33,399 bases of DNA, from NCBI GenBank assembly GCA_023386155.1, contig JAEWKH010000009.1, positions 1 through 33,399 of the forward strand, read 5' to 3'. Shown here piece after piece: positions 22,093 to 30,300 of this stretch; position 1 is the stretch's first letter, and each line of letters begins with the position of its first letter. The position numbers and the translations under genes were made by a program. Source of the DNA: Pseudomonadota bacterium. GTDB lineage: Bacteria; Pseudomonadota; Alphaproteobacteria; Rhizobiales; Beijerinckiaceae. The notes under the pieces are model-generated. The model was not told where the DNA came from and did no database searches. It was given only the letters and a program-made list of their open reading frames with translations.

Positions 22093-24735
22093 TCAGTTCG
22101 CAGCCTCCGCGAGGATCCGGGCGATTGATGCGCTCGCCTCGTTCGCCGAGCGGCGTGCTCTCTCGAAGGGTACCGTCAGATCGTCTCCGCTGTTGCAGGC
22201 CTGCTCGAGCTCGGTGCAGCGCTTGGCAAGTCCGGTAAAGCCCAGCAGGGCGGCTTGCGAAATGAGCGCGTGAGCCTGCTTGGCGAGCTGCTGACGGTCC
22301 TGGAGGGCGCTCTCATTCGCGAGCAAGGCTTGCAGATTGTCTTCGAGGCGTTGCAGCCACTGGGCAACCCGCTCTGCACCCATCATGCTCCTGAACTCGA
22401 CGAAGCTGTCCTCGTTGAAGTCCGGCTTCACGTGAGTGGCTTCGGAGGACGCGAGGTCTTTGTCCTGAGCGGAGGCGGGCTCTTCGCCGACCGGCAGCCA
22501 CTCGGCGAGCTTCCTTAGCAGGTCCTCCCGCTTCATCGGCTTGCCGATGTGATCGTCCATCCCGGACTGCTTGAACTGCCGCACCTGCTGGGGCAGGACG
22601 TTCGCGGTCATGGCGATGATCGGGATGCGGTTGAGGGGCGGGGGTAATGCGCGAATGGCACGCGTTGCGGCAAGACCGTCCATGCCGGGCATCTGCACGT
22701 CCATCAGAATGAGGTCGTAGGTCTTGCCCTGAACGGCATCGACGGCCTCGCTGCCGTTCCAGACGATGTCGACCTCGTGGCCCTCGGCCTCCAGCATGAA
22801 CCGCGCAAGCTCCTGATTGACCTCAATGTCTTCAGCCAGGAGGATCCGCGATGGAGCGGCCTTCGGCAGGTTCCTGATTTCTCGCTGCGGGGAAAGAAGG
22901 GCGCCCCCGCGCGGCAGGGTGAGTTCGATCCAGAACGTCGATCCTCGGCCCTCTTCGCTCTCGACGCCGATCTCGCCCCCCATCAGCTCGATGAGGCGTT
23001 TCGAGATCACCAGGCCGAGGCCCGTCCCGCCGAACTCCCGGCTGATGGAGCGGTCGACCTGGGAGAAGCGCTTGAACAGGCGGTCGCGCTTTTCCGGCGC
23101 GATCCCGATTCCGGTATCGATGACGGAAACCCGGATGATCTCGCCCTGTGGGGAAGGGCCCTTGTACTGCGCGCGGGCGGTTATGTGGCCTTCGCGGGTG
23201 AACTTGACGGCATTGTTGAGGAGATTGAGGAGAACCTGGCGAAGGCGCGTTTCGTCGCCGATCAGGATGTTGGGGATGCCCGCGTCCCATTCGGTGCGCA
23301 GGGGGACGCCTTTCCTCTCCGCGCCGCTGCTGACGATCGAGACCGTGTTGTCGACGAGAGCGATCAGCGAGAACGGCTCCTGCTGGAGGACCACCTGTTC
23401 CGCCTCGATGCTCGAGAAGTCCAGCACGTCGTTGGCCACCGTGAGCAGGGCGGAGGCCGAGATCTGAATCAGCTCGGCATAGCGGCGCTGCTGGGTTTCG
23501 AGCGTGCCGTCGAGCAATCGCTCCGTATAGCCGATGATGCCGTTCAGGGGCGTGCGAATTTCATGGCTCATGGTCGCCAGGAAATCCGTTTTTGCGTTGT
23601 TGGCGAGCCTTGCCTCGCCCAAGGCCTTCTCCGCGATGTCCTTCGCCCCCATGAGCTCATGTTCGCGGTCGGAGACGGCCTTTGCCATCCGGTTGAGGAC
23701 CCGGCCGAGAAGGCGGACCTCGCCGGCGCCCTTCACGGGATAGGGAACGGTGAAGTCGCCCTGCTCGAGGGCTTTCGCGGTGTAAACCAGGTCGCGCAGC
23801 GGGCGAAGGATGAGGAGTTCCGCTCCAAGAATCCCGAGGATGATCGAGCCGCCTATGATCAATGTGATGAGGCTCAGGCGGAAGCGGAGGACGCCGTTGA
23901 TCTCCCCGATGACCGAGTTGTGGTTGATGCCGAGCGCAAAGACCGCATCCGTGTAGGGAAGGGGCTTGAACACGAAGAGTCGAAGCTTGCCGCTCAAATC
24001 GACGACTTCGTTGGCGCCGTCCGCACGGGCCATGGCTTTCTCCACGGCCGGGCGGCTGCCGACGCTCGTCCCGATCATGTCGCCCATCGGAGGGAAATGC
24101 GTGATCAGCGTCCCTTTCTGGTCGACCAGGAACATGCTGATATCGGCCGGGAACCCTTCCTGTGCCGAAATGTCCGGGAAGAGGTTCGACGTGATGCCCA
24201 GGGAGAGGACGCCAGCCACGCGCCCATTGTGGATGATCGGCACGGCGGCCGTCATCGTCAATGCGCCGGTCTTCGGGTCCGTGCCGAGATCGCCCAACAC
24301 GAAACTCTGCTCCTGAAGGACCCTGTTGTAGGATTCGCGGCCGCCGACGTTGAAGCCCTTCATGTTCTCCCGGTCGGCGCAGGTCACGCTTCCGTCCGCA
24401 TCCGAGAGCTGGAGCGAAGCGGCCCATCGGTGAAGCATGAGGTTGCGCGACAGGATCGCGTCACAGGCGGGGCCGCCCGCTCGGACCTCAGGCGTTTCGG
24501 CCATCACGTTCAGCATGACCCGCGCATCGTCGACGATCTTGCGCTGGTTGTTGATGGCGTATGAGGCGAAGAGTTCGGCGCGCTCCTGGGTGACCCGGAT
24601 GGCCCAGTCGCGCTCGTTGCCGGCAAACTGAACCAGGGCGGCCGCGAGAGGGGCCAGGGCGGCGATTCCGATGAGGAGGAAACGCCAGACGAGGCTCCTG
24701 TGGTGCAGCCAGCCGATCGCGGCCTTACTGGGCAT
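22093..24735 (-). CDS. Hybrid sensor histidine kinase with receiver and HPt domains
   Basis: 880 residues from ATG 24735. Order: TM1 (about 16-38), periplasmic Cache/PDC-type sensor (about 40-280), TM2 (about 283-308), HAMP (about 309-360), HisKA with phospho-acceptor H391 (TMSHEIRTPLNG), HATPase_c (NAVKFTREG, DTGIGIAPEK, GTGLGLVISKRL), receiver domain with D679 (LILMDVQMPGMDG) and a C-terminal HPt domain with H822 (AHALISQAALLGF). It is an inner-membrane protein. The start is uncertain: ATG 24858 has GAAGGG seven bases upstream and is in frame, but would add a tail encoded partly by a palindromic repeat. The gene follows the response regulator in the same direction, so they probably form one operon. 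The ligand is unknown. Confidence 0.93.
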   Translation of the reverse strand: MPSKAAIGWLHHRSLVWRFLLIGIAALAPLAAALVQFAGNERDWAIRVTQERAELFASYAINNQRKIVDDARVMLNVMAETPEVRAGGPACDAILSRNLMLHRWAASLQLSDADGSVTCADRENMKGFNVGGRESYNRVLQEQSFVLGDLGTDPKTGALTMTAAVPIIHNGRVAGVLSLGITSNLFPDISAQEGFPADISMFLVDQKGTLITHFPPMGDMIGTSVGSRPAVEKAMARADGANEVVDLSGKLRLFVFKPLPYTDAVFALGINHNSVIGEINGVLRFRLSLITLIIGGSIILGILGAELLILRPLRDLVYTAKALEQGDFTVPYPVKGAGEVRLLGRVLNRMAKAVSDREHELMGAKDIAEKALGEARLANNAKTDFLATMSHEIRTPLNGIIGYTERLLDGTLETQQRRYAELIQISASALLTVANDVLDFSSIEAEQVVLQQEPFSLIALVDNTVSIVSSGAERKGVPLRTEWDAGIPNILIGDETRLRQVLLNLLNNAVKFTREGHITARAQYKGPSPQGEIIRVSVIDTGIGIAPEKRDRLFKRFSQVDRSISREFGGTGLGLVISKRLIELMGGEIGVESEEGRGSTFWIELTLPRGGALLSPQREIRNLPKAAPSRILLAEDIEVNQELARFMLEAEGHEVDIVWNGSEAVDAVQGKTYDLILMDVQMPGMDGLAATRAIRALPPPLNRIPIIAMTANVLPQQVRQFKQSGMDDHIGKPMKREDLLRKLAEWLPVGEEPASAQDKDLASSEATHVKPDFNEDSFVEFRSMMGAERVAQWLQRLEDNLQALLANESALQDRQQLAKQAHALISQAALLGFTGLAKRCTELEQACNSGDDLTVPFERARRSANEASASIARILAEAAN

Positions 24736-24801
24736 CGTGTTCGCATTCCATGCCGGACGTCCGTCCGGCGTCAGCCAAGCCGTGCCAGGAGCGCCGGCCG
24801 C

Positions 24802-24842
24802 AAAAGTGGATTCCACTCCTGGGGGCGCTTCCGATGCTCCTT
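24802..24842 (-). repeat. Partial copy of the palindromic repeat at the 5' end of the kinase gene
   Basis: On the minus strand it reads GGAGCATCGGA, a short spacer, then GAGTGGAATCCACTTTTG, matching the right half of the element at 4155-4194. It lies between the regulator stop and the conservative kinase start, inside the open frame. Confidence 0.6.
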
Positions 24843-24907
24843 CTCCTGGCTGGCGCATCGTGCGGCCCTTCAGATCATTGGCGCGGCCGTTCGGTCCGCG
24901 CGATGGT

Positions 24908-25591
24908 TCAGTGGGCCTGCGCGACGTGAGAGCCGCCGATATGCGCGCGCGTGGCGGCAACGGCGGCGGCGGCACGATTGTTGACGCCGAAATGCCGGAA
25001 GATCGCCGCGAGATGGACCTTCACGGTTCCCTCGCCGAGCTTGAGAGCCAACGCGATCTCCTTGTTCGACTTGCCCTTGATCAGGAGTTCGAGGACCTCC
25101 TGCTGGCGTCGCGTGAGCACGTGGGCCGGATCGATCTCGGCCGTCTCCGAAGAGCCGGAATTCTCCGGTGATTCCTCTACCGGAAACGCGTCGATGTCCG
25201 CCAGCGAGGAGGGCACATAGAGGCTGCCGGCGAGGACGCTCTGGAGTGCTCCCGTCAGCTCCGCGACGCTGAGGCTCTTGGGCACATAGCCGTGAACGCC
25301 TGCCTCCAACGACGAGAGGATGTCGCGCCGGGATTGGGAGCCGGAGACGACGGCGACTCTCGGCTTCGGAAAATTCTCCCTGACCATTCTCAAGTTCGTC
25401 AGCGTCGCCATCCCGGGCATCGAGAGATCGATCAATGCTACGGAGACGTCGGAATTCTGATCGAGGCACTCGATGGCCTCGTCGAGGGATCCGACTTCGA
25501 TGATCTGCGAGAATCCGAGATGCGTCGTGAGGATCGCGCTCATAGCCATTCGGAAGTAGCTATCGTCGTCCGCGATAAGACCTATACGCAT
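24908..25591 (-). CDS. LuxR/NarL-type response regulator
   Basis: 227 residues. The receiver domain (1-120) has the acidic pocket D8-D10, phospho-acceptor D55 (ALIDLSMPG), switch S83 and K105 (VPKS). A linker (125-155) is rich in Glu and Ser. The C-terminal LuxR helix-turn-helix (about 158-212) reads LTRRQQEVLELLIKGKSNKEIALALKLGEGTVKVHLAAIFRHFG. It is a DNA-binding output protein and precedes the hybrid kinase on the same strand, making it the likely final acceptor of the phosphorelay. Target genes are unknown. Confidence 0.94.
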   Translation of the reverse strand: MRIGLIADDDSYFRMAMSAILTTHLGFSQIIEVGSLDEAIECLDQNSDVSVALIDLSMPGMATLTNLRMVRENFPKPRVAVVSGSQSRRDILSSLEAGVHGYVPKSLSVAELTGALQSVLAGSLYVPSSLADIDAFPVEESPENSGSSETAEIDPAHVLTRRQQEVLELLIKGKSNKEIALALKLGEGTVKVHLAAIFRHFGVNNRAAAAVAATRAHIGGSHVAQAH

Positions 25592-26474
25592 GGCCTCTCC
25601 AATGCTTGTTCATCGTTGCAGTCGCTGTTCACCTGCGGGGCAGGCTACTGATCTGAGAGCATTCCAGACACGGTGAACTCGACGATCATGTCTGTCGATG
25701 TGATGATATATTATTATTGAGAGGGTCAGGAAAAGCAAACGGCAAGTGAGTATCCCCAAGCCAGAGGATACGGAGCCGTTCTCCCCCGCATCCGGCCAAG
25801 AAATGTAACAGGCATTCCAACTGCAGCCTGTCATCGGGAGTACTAGGAAATATTACAGGAATTGCAGCGAGAAAAGAATGATCTTTTTCAGCGGCTTGGA
25901 GGTTCGCTCAGGCAAGTATTCTCATCCATTGGGGTTCGGATCCGGAACATCGATTACGTAACGAGAATGAGAGCGACACGCGCTGAATTTTTGCAATGTT
26001 GCAATGTGCGCTTTGCCGCCGCGCAAAATTTGTCTGATATGTTGATGCCCGGCTTGCAGCTTCTGGTGGGTGAGGCCTGTCTCTCGCATTTAGGGAAACG
26101 TGCATCGAGGGCCTTCCGGATCCATGGTCGAATCTGCCGGGCAGCAAGGCCTTCAGGCGACCGAAGGAGCGATGTGAAGAGACGCGCGGCACCTCGGGCC
26201 GACGCCGAACGCATCGGGACGAGTGGTCAGGACCGGGCTCCCGGAACGCGATTCTGGGGGGATTGAGCGCCCCCGAGGGAGGGAGCCTGCCATCCCGGTT
26301 CTATGGAAACCTTGCAGAAATGCCTTCTCGAAACGCTGGAAGGCGAGCTGTCCTGGACGATCCGGGCAGACGAAATCTTAAGCTTAACGTTTTCTTCACT
26401 GCGCCCGCACAGAATAACATTACTGCATGATCTTTCAGCAGTGCATGTGGCACGTTGAGTAAAGAAGAACCCCG
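25592..26474. other. Gene-poor region of about 880 bases
   Basis: Short open frames exist on both strands (for example + 25862-26266 and - 25908-26192), but none has a convincing ribosome binding site, conserved motif or clear codon bias, and they overlap one another. The region holds the promoters of the divergent regulator and outer-membrane protein genes. A small RNA or a decayed gene is possible; I see no positive proof of either. Confidence 0.4.
25711..25738 (-). promoter_or_regulatory. Candidate promoter of the regulator-kinase operon
   Basis: On the minus strand TTGCTT (25738-25733), a 16-base spacer and TAATAA (25716-25711) resemble a -35/-10 pair, about 120 bases before the regulator start. 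The match is moderate. Confidence 0.3.
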
Positions 26475-27236
26475 ATGAAAGTAATCACGTTTGCGGCCAT
26501 GATCGGCCTTTCCGCAGCAACAGGTTCGGCTGCCATGGCTGCCGACCTTTCTCGCGTCTTCGTTCCGTCGTCTCCCACCCTGCGGGATTATCGCGGAGAC
26601 AACTCTCGCGGCTGGTATCTGCGGGGCACGGTGAGCTATGTCGCCTACAAGCGCCCCGAGGCGGACTTCACCGCTCCGCCCCTCACGGGCAATCTCACTC
26701 GTGAGAGCCTGCAACAGACAGGCGCTGTCGGGGCGGGTCTCGGTTACCGCTTCAACGCCAATGTTCGGGCCGACGTCACGGTCGATCACTTTTTCGATGC
26801 GCGCTTCAAGGGAACCGGGCCTGCGCTGACTCCCGCCACGGCATCCATCATTGATCGAGGCCTGTTCCAGTCGACCGCGTACATGGTGAACGGCTATCTG
26901 GACTTCAGGTCCGCCATGGGGTTCACGCCCTATGTCGGTGCCGGTATCGGCGTGGCGCAGAACACCTTCTCTCAGCACGTGCTGACGACCCTCGATCCAA
27001 CGACAGGCCTTGAAACCTCGGAGAGATTCGCCGGCGGCGATAAATTCGATCTCGCCTGGGCGCTGATGGCCGGCGTGGGATATCAGCTGTCGTCTAACTT
27101 CACGCTCGATCTCGGATACCGCTATATCAGCCTCGGCGACGTGAAGACGCGCTCCTTCGATGACGGCACCGGAGTGAGTGTGGATTCCATCGGTGCTCAC
27201 GAAGTGCGCTTGGGCGTCCGTTACAGCTTCAACTGA
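26475..27236 (+). CDS. Outer-membrane beta-barrel protein (Omp25/RopB-like)
   Basis: 253 residues. It has a signal peptide with cleavage near AMA/AD (about residue 22). The mature part shows alternating amphipathic strands ending in an aromatic-polar terminal strand (HEVRLGVRYSFN), the usual C-terminus of outer-membrane barrels. Repeated elements are GWYLRGTVSYVAY, GAGLGYRFNANVRADVTVDHFF, FTPYVGAGIGVAQ, ALMAGVGYQLSSNFTLDLGYRYISLGDV. It fits the eight-stranded OmpA/Omp25-like porin family common in Hyphomicrobiales. An AAAGAAGAA stretch precedes the ATG. It is monocistronic and followed by a strong terminator. The specific role (structural, immune-related or stress) cannot be told. Confidence 0.88.
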   Translation: MKVITFAAMIGLSAATGSAAMAADLSRVFVPSSPTLRDYRGDNSRGWYLRGTVSYVAYKRPEADFTAPPLTGNLTRESLQQTGAVGAGLGYRFNANVRADVTVDHFFDARFKGTGPALTPATASIIDRGLFQSTAYMVNGYLDFRSAMGFTPYVGAGIGVAQNTFSQHVLTTLDPTTGLETSERFAGGDKFDLAWALMAGVGYQLSSNFTLDLGYRYISLGDVKTRSFDDGTGVSVDSIGAHEVRLGVRYSFN

Positions 27237-27332
27237 CGGGCGGCCCTGTTCGGGCGCTTCACGGGACCGGGGCGTCCGCTTTCCGAATTCTGTTCCCCGA
27301 TCCTGCGCCACATAGGTAGAAGGACGAAGCCA

Positions 27333-27370
27333 AAAAAGAAACGCGGCCCGAAGGCCGCGTTTTTCGTTTT
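27333..27370. terminator. Bidirectional rho-independent terminator
   Basis: AAACGCGGCC (27339-27348) pairs with GGCCGCGTTT (27353-27362) around CGAA. An A run on the left and T runs on the right allow it to stop both the outer-membrane protein gene and the convergent giant gene. Confidence 0.9.
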
Positions 27371-27386
27371 CCCGTCTTGAGCGGCC

Positions 27387-30300
27387 TTACTCGAAGCGGC
27401 CGCTGGCGTGGGCCAGCATGGTGTAGACCTTGCCGGTTTCCGACGTGAGGTAGGTCTTTGTCAGCGCGGAGTCCCGGTCGTCGCGCGAGACCTCCGCGAG
27501 CAGGCGCTCGAACTCTTCCACGTACCGATCCACCGTCTGCCGGAACTCGTCGTCGCGGCGGTACTTGCGGCGGATCTCGTCGAAGGTCTGCTGACCCTGC
27601 AGGGTATAGAGGCGACGGGTGAACACGTTGCTCTCGCCGCGGCGATAGCGGTCCCACAGCTCCACGGCCGCCTCGTGGTCGATCATCCGCGCGATGTCGA
27701 CGGAGATCGAATCCAGGGATTCGAGGCTGTTGGTGCGGGCGCGATCGGGGCGGCCCGGCGCGCGGACCGGCTCCACGGCCTCGTCCCGCGAGGCCCGGTT
27801 CAGGAGATCCGACAGCCAGCCGCCGCGATTGCCTGCATCGCGGGCAGGAGCTTCCTCCCGGCGCGGAGCCGGACGCTCAGCCGGGGCTTGCGCCTGTCGA
27901 ACGGGCGCAGGCGCAGGAGCCGGGGCGGGGGCCGGAGCAGGAACCGGCTTGGGATCGGCCTGACGGGCGGCCGTCGGGGCAGGGGCGGGCGGCGGCGTCT
28001 GTGCGATCCGCTGCTCGACCGCGGCTGCGACGGCCGCCATGGTGGCGGCGACCGGGGTCTCGTTGACCGCGGCCTTGCGCGGCTGGGCGGCCGGAGCGGC
28101 GTCGACCAGGCGGTTCGAGCGCGACACCAGGGCGGACAGCTCGTTGAGGGCCTTGATCTGGTCGGCGACGACGCGGCGCATGTTCGCGCTCGCCTCTTGT
28201 GTCTCCTGCGGCAGCTCCACGACGCCGCGGCGGAGTTCGGCGCGGGTGGCCTCCAGCTCGCGCTGGATCTGGCCGGTCATGCCGCGCAGCTCGCCCATCG
28301 TGTCGCGGAACTTCGCGGTCGCGTTGCCGAGCGCCTCGGCCATCTCGGCCGCGGCCTGCTCGTAGCTGGTGCGCAGGGCGGCTGCCGTGCGTGCGCTTTC
28401 CTCGCCGGTGGTGGCGCGGATGCGCTCGAACTGCTCGCCGATGGCGTTCGTCGTGGTTTCCGCGGCCGAGGCCAGGACCGAGCCGAGCTGGCGTGCCTTG
28501 GCGTCCGCGCTCTGGAGCGAGCCTTCCAACAGGGTCGTGAAGGAGCGGGTGACCGATTCCAGATCCTGCGAGCGTTCGTTGATCCGTCCGAGCAGATCGT
28601 CCAAAGCCTGCTGTCGGCTGGACAGGGCTTCGCTCATGCGGGCTTCGACACGCTCCAGGGCGGAGGTCGCGGCCGTGAGGGTGCGCATCTGCTCGCTGGT
28701 GGCGTCGGTGAGCGAGCGGCCGCGCTCCTCGAGGCTCTGGGCCAGTTCCAGGGCCTGCTGGATGGCCCCGGAGGACACGCTGCGCAGCGCATCGACCTGG
28801 TCGGCCACCTGGTCGGAGGCGCGGCCCGTCTGCGTGGCGATTTCCGACAGGAGCGACTCGATGTGCTGGACCCGTCCGGCGAGCCCGTCCTCGACCGCGC
28901 CGAGATTGCTGCTGGCGGAGGCCGCGACCTGCTGGAGCAGGCGGTTGGCGTCCTGCAGGCGGCCGAGCACCTCGATGAGCTCGCCCTTCAGGCGGTCGTT
29001 GGCGCCGGCGAGGGTCTCGACGGTCTGCTGCGTGCCCTCGTCGATGGCGCTGCGCACGGCGTCCGTCGACTGCCGGTAGGAGTCGGTCAGCTCCATCGTG
29101 CGCTCCTGCAGGGAGGAGAGCAGGGCGGTGCTGCTCTCATCGAGGCTGCGCAGGGCGCCTTCGCTGATGGCGGCGACCTCGCGGCCGATCACTTCGCCGC
29201 GGGTGCCGAGGCTCTCGACCAGGGACGCGCCCTGCGTGTCGAAGATGGAGCGGATCTCGCCGATGCGGCTGGTGAGCGAGCCGAGGACGGCCTGGCCGCG
29301 CTCGTCGATGGTCTCGGCAACGCCGCTGAGGCGGTTGACGACCCGGTCCTCGAGCATCGTCACGCTCTGGTCGAGGGCGTTGGCGATCTCCTCGGCGCGG
29401 TTTCCGAGAGTCTGGTTGATCTCGAACGCGCGGGCGCCCAGGGCTTCCGTGATCTGGTCGGCGCGGCTGCCGAGAACCTCGTCGATCGTGGCGATGCGGC
29501 CGTCCAGCGACTCGCTGATCTGCTCGGCCCTGGAAGACAGGGTGTCGGCAATCGCATTGGTCTTGGCGGTGATCGCCTGGCTGATCTCGTCGACGCGCGC
29601 CTGGAGCGCGGTCGCCACGTCGCGTCCGCCCTCGGCCATGACGCGGGCCATCTCGCCGGTTCGCACGACGAGCGCCTCGTTGAGCGCCGTCGACCGGGCG
29701 CCGAGGACGCTGTCGACCCGCTCGACGATGGTGTCGAAGTTGACCGCGATCTCCGAGGTCCGGCGCGAGGCGTGCTCCTCGAGCGCGGCGAGCTGGGTCT
29801 CGATGGCCGTGGTCGCCTCGCGGGCGCGCTCGGCGAAGGTCTCGGCCACGGTGCGTCCCTGCACGGTGATGAGACGGTCCATCTCCTCGAAGCGGCCGCT
29901 GATCGTCTCGGTCAGGCTTCCCACGTCGCGGGACATGCGCTCGGCCATCTCGCCGCCGCGGGCCATGACGCCCTCGAAGGCGGTGAGGCGCGAGGCGAGG
30001 GACTCCTCCATTTCGCGGGTGCGGGTTTCGACCGTCGTCGAAAGGGTTTCCGCGGTCCGGTTGAGCACTTCGTTGACGCGCGATCCCTGGGACGCGATGG
30101 CGAGGACGATGTCCTTGGCCGTGGTGGCGAGACGGGTATGCGCCTCGTCGGTGTGGCGGGAGAGAGTCTCGGAGAATTCCTGGCCGCGCGTCTCGAAGGC
30201 CGTGCGGAACTCTTCGACCCGATCGCCCATGAGCAGCGCGACGCGCTCGCCGGCCTGGGCAAGGTTGGTCTCCAGGGCCTGGCCCTGGACGTTGACGGAT

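Noticed and set aside
22777..24564. Open frame of 595 codons on the plus strand opposite the hybrid kinase
   Set aside because: All kinase motifs are on the minus strand; the plus translation has no recognisable domain.
25610..25834. Open frame of 74 codons on the minus strand upstream of the regulator
   Set aside because: It crosses the likely regulator promoter and has no conserved features.
25862..26266. Open frame of 134 codons on the plus strand in the gap
   Set aside because: No ribosome binding site, no domain, rising Arg content typical of an out-of-frame reading, and overlapping frames on the other strand look equally good.
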